Shown here: positions 15,021 to 22,831 of the stretch, piece by piece
Numbering within the stretch: the first letter of the stretch is position 1
Layout of the letters: each line of letters begins with the position of its first letter
Assembly: GCA_949291555.1 (NCBI GenBank)
Contig: CASEWE010000004.1
Span: 130,403-165,331 of the forward strand
Length of the DNA stretch: 34,929 nt
Source of the DNA: an uncultured Bacteroidales bacterium
Lineage (GTDB): Bacteria > Bacteroidota > Bacteroidia > Bacteroidales > P3
Reading direction: 5' to 3'
Made by a program: the position numbers and the translations under genes
Notes under the pieces: generated by a model
Database searches by the model: none
Told to the model about the DNA's origin: nothing
Seen by the model: only the letters and a program-made list of their open reading frames with translations

Positions 15021-15049
15021 CGGGGTTTCCGGGAAAACCAGAAACCCCG
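15021..15049. other. 9-bp inverted repeat, hairpin
   Basis: CGGGGTTTC (15021-15029) and GAAACCCCG (15041-15049) pair across an 11-base loop. On the plus strand CTTTTCG follows; on the minus strand, the direction of both T9SS genes, no T-run follows. It may mark the 3' end of the T9SS gene at 15243. Confidence 0.6.
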
Positions 15050-15242
15050 CTTTTCGACAGAGCGCGTTAAAGTTCGTCTTTTTGATTGGATTTTACAATT
15101 TTTTTATTGAATTTTCCATCTAAAACCGCCTATCTTCCAAAATCTGCCCGTATAGGGGAAACCGCCCTGCCTGCTCCGTCCGGAAAAATGCAGGGCGGAT
15201 CGATGACCGGCCAAGCTTTGGGGAGCGGAACCGCTTGCCTGT

Positions 15243-16144
15243 CTACAGGCTGAGGAATTTCCCGGTTCCGCCCGGGACCAGCGTCTTGGCAGGATTCAAA
15301 AGCCGGTAGAGGTAAACGCCCGGTTCGAGCGGGGCAATCCGGTGGCTCGTGCCGGAGAGGCGTTCCTGCAGGAGGCATCGTCCGATCCTGTCGAAAATCT
15401 GGAGATAGCCGGCTTGCGGTTCGGCAAAGATGAACTCGACCTGCCCGCCCGGCGTAACCATGCGTACCTGGCAGGCCGCAAGCTTCTCTTCTGCCGGTTC
15501 CGCTGCGCTCTCCTCGATGAAGCAGGTGGAATAATTCCCGTTCCGGTATTCGTAGCCGGTATCGCTTTGCACGCACAGGAGAACCATGTTCGAAGTGTTG
15601 AGAAGGTTCGTGCACCCGATTCCGGTATATAACGAACCGATTCCTTCCACCCACAAATCCGTCCTGATGCTGTCCAGATCGACAAGTTCAATGCACCGCC
15701 GGCCGGCTTGACCGGGGAGAAAAACCGAATCGAAAACCCGCTCGACCACCATGTAACCAAAAGGGGCCGGGACCACTTGGATGGTATCTCCCGCTTCCAG
15801 GCCGAAATCGAACAAAAGCAACGACTCCTCGCAGGTCTGGTAATTGTCCAAGGTGTGGCAGCTGTACACTTTCCGCCCTTCCTGGCGCAGCAGGATGTAG
15901 GACGCGCCGGAGCGGTCTTCGTGCCGCGAGGAGTACAGTTTTTTCCAGACCATGCCGCTTACTTCCATTTCCCCCTCGATCCAGGATAAAGTCGACCAGC
16001 TTCCATTGTTGTAAATGGAATGGTGGCTCGACCAGGTCTTGTTTTCTTCCAATAATCCATTCCGGGCGATTCCTCTTGGGCGCGGCAGGGGAAAAACGTC
16101 AAAAGGAAAAGGCTCAGCCCGATGGTCAAGTATCCGTTTTTCAT
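15243..16144 (-). pseudogene. T9SS-secreted protein with a one-base frame disruption near the signal peptide
   Basis: A second T9SS cargo gene. The ATG at 16144 opens a clear signal peptide (MKNGYLTIGLSLFLLTFFPC, cleavage at RA|QEE), but this frame soon runs into unrelated sequence. The mature protein is read in another frame from about 16060 (NGLLEENKTWSSHHS onward) to 15243 and ends in a type IX sorting domain (YLQIFDRIGRCLL, LEPGVYLYRLL, terminal GTGKFLSL). The distance from ATG to stop is one base short of a whole number of codons, so a one-base insertion near 16040-16075 would restore a protein of about 300 residues. No tandem repeat is present at the join, so this is either a real inactivating deletion or a sequencing or assembly error. 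The body, with a KTW start and a VYSCHTLDNYQTCEE region, resembles small surface proteins of Bacteroidales; function unknown. Confidence 0.75.
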
Positions 16145-16309
16145 GGCTATTGTGTTTTTTGTTGATGCGCTCTTTCCTTTTCTTTGTTTTTTCCCGCGTG
16201 GAAAAACAAATCCTGTTCCGCCGCAACCCATTCATCCATCGCTTTCCAAATCCGGTCCTTTTCCGGATCCGCTGCCCGTGCTTGCTCCCGTTGCATGAAT
16301 CCGGCATGC

Positions 16310-16335
16310 CGTTTCCCCTTGTTTCAAGGGGAACG
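16310..16335. other. Hairpin in the leader of the T9SS gene
   Basis: CCCCTTG (16315-16321) and CAAGGGG (16325-16331) pair across a 3-base loop, and CGTT/AACG extends the stem outside a one-base bulge. On the minus strand a weak -7-like box (TATCTTTA, 16353-16346) lies just upstream, so the hairpin would be at the extreme 5' end of the T9SS transcript. No T-run follows on either strand. Confidence 0.5.
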
Positions 16336-16434
16336 CCTTTACTGGTAAAGATAATGATTATTTTGAAAAAAAAACGAAAAAGATAAAAACAGAAAGCCGC
16401 GGATAGGTTCAAGCTGGAAAGGAGGCTGGGCGCC

Positions 16435-16890
16435 TCATTCCTCCGGAGCGGCTTCCGGATCCGGTTCCGCGTTCAATTCCTGCCAGGAAGGGAAACGGGG
16501 CCATTCCCGCCAAGCCGCCTGGCCCGAGGCGTCCTGCACGCGCTCGAAGCAGCGGAATTCCCGCCCGTTGGTAATCGCCACGAAACGTTCCGCAAGGGAA
16601 AGGTTGTAGCGCATGGCCTGCTCCCATACCGCCTGCTCCAGCGGGACGGAAGGCCGCTTGCATTCCACCAGCAAGGCCGCCCGGCCTTTCCGGTTCCGCA
16701 CCGCGAGGTCGTAGCGGAAATCTTTCCGGTAAACGCGGATGGGGACTTCGCAGCTGATATAGCCGAGGGGAATGGCGCATTGCTGGCGCAAGAAACGGAT
16801 AACGAACTGGCGCACTTCTTCTTCCGGGGTCAGCACCACCTGCTTTTTCCGCACCGGGTCGTAGATTTTCCGCTTTCCGTTCGTTTCCAT
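16435..16890 (-). CDS. HsdR N-terminal-like PD-(D/E)XK nuclease-domain protein
   Basis: A 151-residue protein resembling the stand-alone HSDR_N_2 domain, related to the N-terminal nuclease domain of type I restriction endonuclease HsdR. Key residues are in place: Asp61 in FRYDLAV, then Glu76-x-Lys78 in LLVECKRP, with a conserved Q/E (EQAVWEQAMRYN) after it, the layout of a PD-(D/E)XK fold. No helicase domain, HsdM or HsdS gene is nearby, so it is not part of a type I system here. Single-domain members are common in Bacteroidota with no established role. No signal peptide; cytoplasmic. It is divergent from the gene at 17063. Confidence 0.82.
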   Translation of the reverse strand: METNGKRKIYDPVRKKQVVLTPEEEVRQFVIRFLRQQCAIPLGYISCEVPIRVYRKDFRYDLAVRNRKGRAALLVECKRPSVPLEQAVWEQAMRYNLSLAERFVAITNGREFRCFERVQDASGQAAWREWPRFPSWQELNAEPDPEAAPEE

Positions 16891-16931
16891 TCCGCGAAGT
16901 TAAGCAATCTTGCCGCAAGCATCCGGGCGAT

Positions 16932-16963
16932 TTTCTTCCTTTCCCGGCAAAATCCTATCTTTG
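16932..16963 (+). promoter_or_regulatory. Bacteroidota-type promoter for the gene at 17063
   Basis: TATCTTTG (16956-16963) matches TAnnTTTG exactly. TTTC (16932-16935), one mismatch from TTTG, lies 20 bases before it. The predicted leader is about 90 bases. Confidence 0.65.
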
Positions 16964-17062
16964 TATTTTTCCGGAAGTTCCCGGGCTTCGGGAAAAGCCG
17001 GCGCGGGAAACCGCCCGCGATGATTCCTGCGACACCCTGAGACAAATCCAATACCCGAAAGA

Positions 17063-17689
17063 ATGAAAAAGATTTCCTTGTTCCTGATAATGCTCTTGGG
17101 CGTTTCCGTCTTCTGCGGAAAATCCGCGGCCCAGGATGCTTTCCGTTCCTATACCCGTTCGTTCGGCTTCGAGCCGCTGCGGAAATCCCAGTATTTCATG
17201 CAGGACGGCCAGCTCCGCCTCAGCTTGTACGGCCCGGACAAGGCCAGCAGCGGGAAATTCGTCATTCCCTCCGACCTGCTCTTCCGCTACGCTTACACCG
17301 ACAGCAACAGCGTCATCGGGCAGATGGAGCCTTTGGTCATGGCCCGCCCGCAAGATTTCGACTACGTATCGGAAATCTGCCTGAAGGCCCAAGCCGACTG
17401 CCGTGCCCAGTACAAGATGTGGAAAGGGTCCACCATCGGCACGTTCTTCCTCACATTGGTCAATCCGGTGGCCGGGCTGGCCGTGGCCATTCCCGCCTCG
17501 CTCACTCCGCCCCGCATGGAAAACCTCGGGCTGAGCGATGTGGACATGCTTCAGGAGGGCATCTATTTCCATACCTACCGGGAGGAGGCCCGGAAATTGA
17601 AGAGCAAGCGCGCCTGGACCGCCTACGGGATCGGCTTGGGCATCCACGTGGGGGCCATTTTCGGCCTCATGGCGGCTTTCGGGCACTGA
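17063..17689 (+). CDS. Secreted protein of unknown function with glycine-rich C-terminal helices
   Basis: A 208-residue protein I do not recognise. Residues 1-23 are a standard signal peptide ending SAA|Q. The mature part starts with DAFRSYTRSFGFEPLRKS and has two hydrophobic segments, around residues 129-146 (TIGTFFLTLVNPVAGLAVAI) and 188-206 (YGIGLGIHVGAIFGLMAAFG), which could be membrane helices. Between them lies a charged stretch with EEARKLKSKRAW. The layout suggests an envelope protein anchored in, or associated with, a membrane. It is monocistronic, with its own promoter, and convergent with mfd. Confidence 0.7.
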   Translation: MKKISLFLIMLLGVSVFCGKSAAQDAFRSYTRSFGFEPLRKSQYFMQDGQLRLSLYGPDKASSGKFVIPSDLLFRYAYTDSNSVIGQMEPLVMARPQDFDYVSEICLKAQADCRAQYKMWKGSTIGTFFLTLVNPVAGLAVAIPASLTPPRMENLGLSDVDMLQEGIYFHTYREEARKLKSKRAWTAYGIGLGIHVGAIFGLMAAFGH

Positions 17690-17811
17690 CGGGAAAGCAT
17701 CCGGAAGGCTCTTCCTGCCTCCGCCCCGGTCTCTGACGATCTCCGATCTCTGGTTTACAGTCTCTGTTCGCGGGCAAAGCCCCGTTGTTCTTTGCCCATT
17801 CCCCTTCCGCC
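17690..17811. repeat. Degenerate heptamer-like repeats between convergent genes
   Basis: Around 17730-17765 the sequence follows a loose 7-base period (CGATCTC twice, then TGGTTTA, CAGTCTC). It resembles the decayed ends of the arrays at 1-187. No terminator with a T-run is evident. Confidence 0.4.
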
Positions 17812-20800
17812 TTATTCCGGGCAAGACTCGCCGGCAGCGCTTCCTTGCAGGATGGCCCGGCAGAGCCCCATGGCCTGCTCCACGTCTTCCACCCCCTCGA
17901 AGACCACGCCCAATTTGGATTTGAAATCCTGCAAGCGGCTTTGGCTGGGGTGGTCTTGCACGTACGTCAGCACCTTGCCGAAGAGTTCCGACTGGAAATA
18001 GGCCGATTCGTCGCTTGCGGCGAACACGATGGCCATGCGCCCTTGCTTCAATACCACTTTTCCCCACCCCGCTTTCTTGGCCAAGGCCCGCAGCGCCACC
18101 GTCCGGACAAGGTCGGCCGTGGGCCGGGGAACGGGGCCGAAGCGGTCGCGCAAGGAGCGGGAAAAGGCTTCCAGCTGGGCCTCGGTTTCCATGGAATCCA
18201 GTTCCTTGTAAAGGGAAAGCCTTTCGGTGATGTTTCCCACGTAATCGTCGGGAATGAGGATTTCCAAGTCGGTCTCAATCTGGCAATCGGCAACGGAAAA
18301 ATCCGGCTCGCCTTGGCGGGAGCCGCCCGCCGGGGGAAGGCTTTCCGCTCCGGGCTTCCCTTCCCACTGTTCCTGCCGCAGTTCCTGTATGGCCTCGTCG
18401 AGTATCTTCTGGTACATGTCCATGCCGATTTCGGAAATGAAACCGCTTTGTTCTCCTCCCAATATGTTGCCGGCTCCCCGGATGTCCAGATCGCGCATGG
18501 CCACCTGGAATCCGCCGCCGATGTCGGAAAATTCCTCCACGGCCCGCAGGCGGCGTTTGGCATCGGGCGTGAGCAGATGCTCGGGCGGGGCCAGGAAATA
18601 GCAGAAGGCTTTTTTGTTAGACCGGCCCACGCGGCCCCTGAGCTGGTGCAATTCGCTCAAGCCGTAATGATGGGCCTCGTTGACGATGATCGTATTGGCA
18701 TTGGGCACATCCAAGCCGTTTTCCACGATTTTGGTCGAAACCAGCACATCGTAGACCCCTTCCATGAAGCCCAGCATGATTTCCTCCAGCTTCTCGCCTT
18801 CCATCTGCCCGTGCGCCACGGCAATGCGCGCATCCGGGATCAAGCGCTGCACCATCCCGGCCATTTCCATGATGTTCTGGACACGGTCGTGGACAAAGAA
18901 CACTTGTCCCCGGCGGGAAAGCTCGTGCTCGATGGCATCGCGGATCACTTCCTGGTTGAAAGGCCGCACCTGCGTTTCAATCGGGTAACGGTTGGGCGGC
19001 GGGGTCTGGATAATCGACAAATCCCGGGCTCCCATCAGCGAGAACTGCAAGGTCCGCGGGATGGGCGTGGCCGTCAAGGTCAGGGTATCGACATTGACTT
19101 TCAATTTCTTGAGTTTCTCTTTCATGGCCACCCCGAATTTCTGCTCTTCATCGACCACCAACAGCCCGAGGTCTTTGAACTGCACGTCCTTGCCCAGAAT
19201 CCGGTGCGTGCCGATCAGGATGTCCACCTGCCCGGAAGCGAGCTGGCGGAGGATTTCCTTCTGCTGTTTGGCCGGACGGAAACGGTTCAGGTACTCTACT
19301 TTGCAGGGAAAATTCTCCAAGCGTTCGGAAAAAGTCTTGTAATGCTGGTAAGCCAGAATGGTCGTGGGTACCAAGACGGCCACTTGCTTCCCATCGCAAA
19401 CCGCCTTGAAAGCCGCCCTGACCGCGATTTCGGTCTTGCCGAATCCGACATCGCCGCAAACGAGCCTGTCCATCGGCTCGGACGATTCCATGTCGCGCTT
19501 CACTTCGTTCGAAGCCCGGAGCTGGTCGGGCGTGTCTTCATAGAAAAAGGAGGATTCCAGCTCGTGCTGCAAGTAGGAGTCGGCCGAGAAGGCGAAGCCT
19601 TTGCTGGCTTTCCGCTGCGCGTACAAACGGATAAGCTCGCGGGCTATGTCCTTCACTTTCTGCTTGGCCCGGTTCTTCTGCACGGTCCAGGCGCTGCTGC
19701 CGATGCGGTCCAGCACCGGAACGCTGCCTTCCTTGCCCGTGTAGCGGGTCATTTTATGCAAGCCGTGTATGCTGAGCCGGAGCATATCGTTGTCCTTGTA
19801 AACCAAGCAGATGGCTTCCTGCTCCCGTCCGTTCACCTGCACCTTCTGCAAGCCGGCGAAACGCCCCACCCCGTGATCCATGTGCAGGATGTAATCGCCC
19901 GGCTTGAGGCTGTAGAGTTCCTTCAGGGTCAAGGCTTGGCTGTCTTTCCGGCGGGCTTGCACCACGAAACGGTGGTAGCGTTCAAAAATCTGGTGGTCGG
20001 TAAAGCAGGCTATTTTCAGGTCCTGGTCCACGAAGCCTTCGTTGAGCGAGATTTCCAACGGAATGTAGCGGATGGGCCTGTCTTTTTGCGAGAGTTCGAA
20101 GAAAACCCGGTCCATGCGCTGGAACTGCTTGGGATTCTCCGAAAGGATGAAGGTCTTGTACCCGTGGTCGGCAGAATCGAGGATGTAATCGGCCAAAAGG
20201 TCGAATTTCTTGTGGAATACCGGCTGGGGGCGTATGGAAAAGGACACGGCAAGATCGGGGGAAAAATATTTCTCCATGCCGATTTCGAACACCGTCCGCT
20301 TGCGGAACTCGTTTTCCAGTTCCGCTCCCGAAACGTAAAGCCCGGAGGGCTCCGAGCGGGCAATGAGCGATGTCTGCTCCCCGTAGGTCTTCCGGGCTTT
20401 TTCCAAGGCGGCCTCCACCGACTGGAAGCAGTTGGCGGCCTCTTCCACCCAAAGCCAGTCCGCAAGGCCGAAATAGGAAAGCAGGCCTGCACGCTCTTCC
20501 ACCGGCACGCATTGCTGCAAATCGGGAATGATGTCGGCCTGGTCGTGATGCAGGACAGAAAGCTGCGTGCCCGCCTCGAAACTGCGGATCGAAACCACTT
20601 GGTCGTTGTCGAACTCGATCCGCAAGGGCAATTCCCCGGCATAGGAAAACACGTCCACGATGCCGCCCCGGAGGGCGTACTGCCCCGGTTCGGCCACGAA
20701 ATCGACCTGGGAAAAATGGTATTGGTCGAAAAAGTCGATCAGGAAATCCTGCGAGAGGCTTTCGCCTTTATGGATGCTGACCGTGTTGGAAGCTAACTGG

Positions 20801-21237
20801 CGGATGGCCGGGACTTTTTCGGAAAGGGCTTCGGGGTAGGTGACGATCCGCAGGCCCTTCTCCTTGCCTTGCAGGCGGCCCAGCACCTGGGTCCGGGTCT
20901 GCACGTTGGCGTTGTCCACTTCCTCCACATCGTAAGGATGCCGGAAAGATGCCGGATAAAACAGGATCTTCTTCCGCGAGGCGTCTTCTTCGAGCGGCTC
21001 TCCTTCCAGCTTTTCCAGATCGTTGCAGAAATAAGCCGCCTGTTCCTTGTCGCGCAGCACGAACAGCTGGTTCCCGGGGGCTTTTTTCGAAAGGCATTGG
21101 CAAATGACCGCCCGGGCCGAGCCCAGCATGCCTTCGAGCGCGATTTTCCGAGGGGGGGCCGGAGAAGCGAAGGCTTCTTCCACTTGCCCTACCCTCCTGT
21201 CTTGCTCGTAGAGCGAAAGCAAATCTTCTTTTTGCAC
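17812..21237 (-). CDS. mfd: Transcription-repair coupling factor Mfd
   Basis: An 1141-residue protein close to the usual Mfd length of about 1150. It recognises RNA polymerase stalled at DNA lesions, pushes it off with its translocase and recruits UvrA. The order is: N-terminal UvrB-like region (residues about 20-350, including YALRGGIVDVFS), the RNA-polymerase-interacting domain (GDYILHMDHGVGRFAGLQ, about 450-470), then the RecG-like helicase module with Walker A GDVGFGKTE (about 595), DEEQ (about 696), LTATPIPRTL and HGQMEG, VSTKIVENGLDVPNANTI, QLRGRVGRS. The C-terminal domain (ERLSLYKELD) closes it. The ATG at 21237 is the only good start. It is divergent from trkA and convergent with the secreted unknown. 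A segment near residue 990 (LPPAGGSRQGEPD) looks like a lineage-specific insertion. Confidence 0.98.
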   Translation of the reverse strand: MQKEDLLSLYEQDRRVGQVEEAFASPAPPRKIALEGMLGSARAVICQCLSKKAPGNQLFVLRDKEQAAYFCNDLEKLEGEPLEEDASRKKILFYPASFRHPYDVEEVDNANVQTRTQVLGRLQGKEKGLRIVTYPEALSEKVPAIRQLASNTVSIHKGESLSQDFLIDFFDQYHFSQVDFVAEPGQYALRGGIVDVFSYAGELPLRIEFDNDQVVSIRSFEAGTQLSVLHHDQADIIPDLQQCVPVEERAGLLSYFGLADWLWVEEAANCFQSVEAALEKARKTYGEQTSLIARSEPSGLYVSGAELENEFRKRTVFEIGMEKYFSPDLAVSFSIRPQPVFHKKFDLLADYILDSADHGYKTFILSENPKQFQRMDRVFFELSQKDRPIRYIPLEISLNEGFVDQDLKIACFTDHQIFERYHRFVVQARRKDSQALTLKELYSLKPGDYILHMDHGVGRFAGLQKVQVNGREQEAICLVYKDNDMLRLSIHGLHKMTRYTGKEGSVPVLDRIGSSAWTVQKNRAKQKVKDIARELIRLYAQRKASKGFAFSADSYLQHELESSFFYEDTPDQLRASNEVKRDMESSEPMDRLVCGDVGFGKTEIAVRAAFKAVCDGKQVAVLVPTTILAYQHYKTFSERLENFPCKVEYLNRFRPAKQQKEILRQLASGQVDILIGTHRILGKDVQFKDLGLLVVDEEQKFGVAMKEKLKKLKVNVDTLTLTATPIPRTLQFSLMGARDLSIIQTPPPNRYPIETQVRPFNQEVIRDAIEHELSRRGQVFFVHDRVQNIMEMAGMVQRLIPDARIAVAHGQMEGEKLEEIMLGFMEGVYDVLVSTKIVENGLDVPNANTIIVNEAHHYGLSELHQLRGRVGRSNKKAFCYFLAPPEHLLTPDAKRRLRAVEEFSDIGGGFQVAMRDLDIRGAGNILGGEQSGFISEIGMDMYQKILDEAIQELRQEQWEGKPGAESLPPAGGSRQGEPDFSVADCQIETDLEILIPDDYVGNITERLSLYKELDSMETEAQLEAFSRSLRDRFGPVPRPTADLVRTVALRALAKKAGWGKVVLKQGRMAIVFAASDESAYFQSELFGKVLTYVQDHPSQSRLQDFKSKLGVVFEGVEDVEQAMGLCRAILQGSAAGESCPE

Positions 21238-21364
21238 CGTATTTCCTTTTGGGCGCGAAAATACGATATTTTACCGGAAGCGTTCCGGGGCGGCAAGCCA
21301 CGGACAGCCTGCATGCGCCGGCGCGCTTCCTGACGCCCTCGGAGGGAAAGCCCTGCCCCGTCCC

Positions 21365-21395
21365 CTTGCCAATCACGTCAAAATTCATAGCTTTG
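21365..21395 (+). promoter_or_regulatory. Putative promoter for trkA-trkH
   Basis: TAGCTTTG (21388-21395) matches the Bacteroidota -7 consensus exactly; CTTG (21365-21368), one mismatch from TTTG, lies 19 bases upstream. The trkA ATG is 84 bases further on. Confidence 0.6.
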
Positions 21396-21478
21396 CAGCG
21401 TTTCCTGCCGCGTTGCCGATGAAGAGAAACGGCAGCGGGAAAAACAGACAATCTGAAAACTGTCACGACCAAGCAACC

Positions 21479-22819
21479 ATGAAAATTGTCATTGCCGGGG
21501 CTGGCGGCGTGGGAACCCACCTTGCCAACCTGCTTTCGAGAGAAAAGCACGATATTATCCTTATCGACCCGGATGAATCGCGTCTGGAAGCCCCGGGCAG
21601 CCACCTCGACCTGATGACTTTCAACATATCGGCCACTTCCATTGCCGGCTTGAAAGAGGCCGGCGCGGGTTCGGCCGATTTGGTCATCGCCGTCACCTCC
21701 GATGAAAGCCGCAACCTGACCATCTGCATGCTGGCCCATAGCTTAGGGGCCAAGAAGACCGTGGCCCGCATCGACAATGCCGAATACCTCAATTCCCGTT
21801 ACCAAAGCTACTTCAAGGGAATGGGGATCGACTCGCTCATCTATCCCGAACGCTTGGCTGCGCAGGAAATAGCCGATTCCATGAAAATGAGCTGGGTCCG
21901 CCAATCTTGGGAGTTCTACGGCGGCGCCTTGGAGCTGATCGGGGTCAAGGTACGAGACAATGCGTTGATATTAAACCAGAAGCTGAAAGATTTAGGCACG
22001 TCCAGCCTGCCTTTCCACGTGGTGGCTATCAAGCGGGGCGAACAGACCCTCATTCCGAGAGGGAACGACAGCATCCATCCGGGCGACCTGGTCTATTTCA
22101 TGACCACCAAGAAGAAACTGCCTGAAATCCGCAGCCTTTGCGGCAAGGATTCTTACGAGGATATAAAGAATATCACCATCATAGGCGGCGGGCGCGTGGC
22201 GGTCCAGGCGGCCGAGCTGATTCCCGACTACATGAACGTGAAAATCATCGAAATGGACGAGGAAAGGGCCAAGCGCGTCACGGCCTTGGTAAACGAGCGG
22301 GTCATGGTGATCCACGGGGACGGGCGGGACATGGACTTGCTGGTGGACGAAGACATGAAGAAGACGCAAGCGTTCGTGGCCCTGACCGGGAATGCCGAGA
22401 CCAATATCCTGGCCTGCCTGGCGGCCAAGCGCATGGGCGTGCGCAAGACCGTGGCCATGGTGGCCAACCTCGATTACGTCGGCATGGCCGAAAGCCTGGA
22501 CATCGGCACGATCATCAACAAGAAGACCATCGCGGCCGGGCACATCTACCACATGATGCTCGATGCCGATGTCTCCAACCTGAAATGCCTCACCGTTTCT
22601 TCGGCCGACGTGGTGGAGTTCATCGCCGGCGAGCATTCCCGCGCCATTGCAAAGGACATCAAGGATCTCGACCTCCCCGAAGGAGCCACCATAGGCGGGA
22701 TCGTGCGCAACGGGGAAGGCATTCTGGTCAGCGGCTCCACCCGGATCGAAGGAGGGGACAGCGTCGTGGTCTTCTGCGTGGACATGGACGTGAAGAAATT
22801 GGAAAGGTATTTCAAATAA
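21479..22819 (+). CDS. trkA: Trk potassium uptake regulatory subunit TrkA
   Basis: A 446-residue peripheral membrane protein that binds NAD(H) and gates the TrkH potassium channel. It has two RCK repeats: the first Rossmann motif is GAGGVG (residues 7-12) and the second is ITIIGGGRVAVQ (about 230-241). Each is followed by a TrkA-C domain, recognisable at VKVRDNALILNQKLKDLG and near the C-terminus at DLDLPEGATIGGIVRN. Length fits two-repeat TrkA proteins (about 450). An upstream in-frame ATG exists at 21413, but the chosen ATG at 21479 begins directly at the conserved strand MKIVIAGAGGVGTHLA. trkH follows after 12 bases, forming a two-gene operon. Confidence 0.96.
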   Translation: MKIVIAGAGGVGTHLANLLSREKHDIILIDPDESRLEAPGSHLDLMTFNISATSIAGLKEAGAGSADLVIAVTSDESRNLTICMLAHSLGAKKTVARIDNAEYLNSRYQSYFKGMGIDSLIYPERLAAQEIADSMKMSWVRQSWEFYGGALELIGVKVRDNALILNQKLKDLGTSSLPFHVVAIKRGEQTLIPRGNDSIHPGDLVYFMTTKKKLPEIRSLCGKDSYEDIKNITIIGGGRVAVQAAELIPDYMNVKIIEMDEERAKRVTALVNERVMVIHGDGRDMDLLVDEDMKKTQAFVALTGNAETNILACLAAKRMGVRKTVAMVANLDYVGMAESLDIGTIINKKTIAAGHIYHMMLDADVSNLKCLTVSSADVVEFIAGEHSRAIAKDIKDLDLPEGATIGGIVRNGEGILVSGSTRIEGGDSVVVFCVDMDVKKLERYFK

Positions 22820-22831
22820 CCGGAACCTGGC

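Larger units (their letters stand above)
14816..15242. other. 427-base region between the two T9SS cargo genes
   Basis: No gene is supportable here. It contains two strong inverted repeats, listed separately. Both flanks are AT-rich (about 14820-14860 and 15075-15125), which would suit a promoter for the phase-variable gene, but I find no clean TAnnTTTG box. Confidence 0.6.

Noticed and set aside
16040..16075. Programmed ribosomal frameshift as the explanation for the T9SS gene at 15243
   Set aside because: No canonical slippery heptamer with matching tRNA re-pairing was found at the join; an indel is simpler.
17785..20796. A 1003-codon plus-strand open frame opposite mfd
   Set aside because: It lies wholly antisense to a complete, motif-rich Mfd and shows no domain of its own; GC-rich codon use leaves long antisense frames open.
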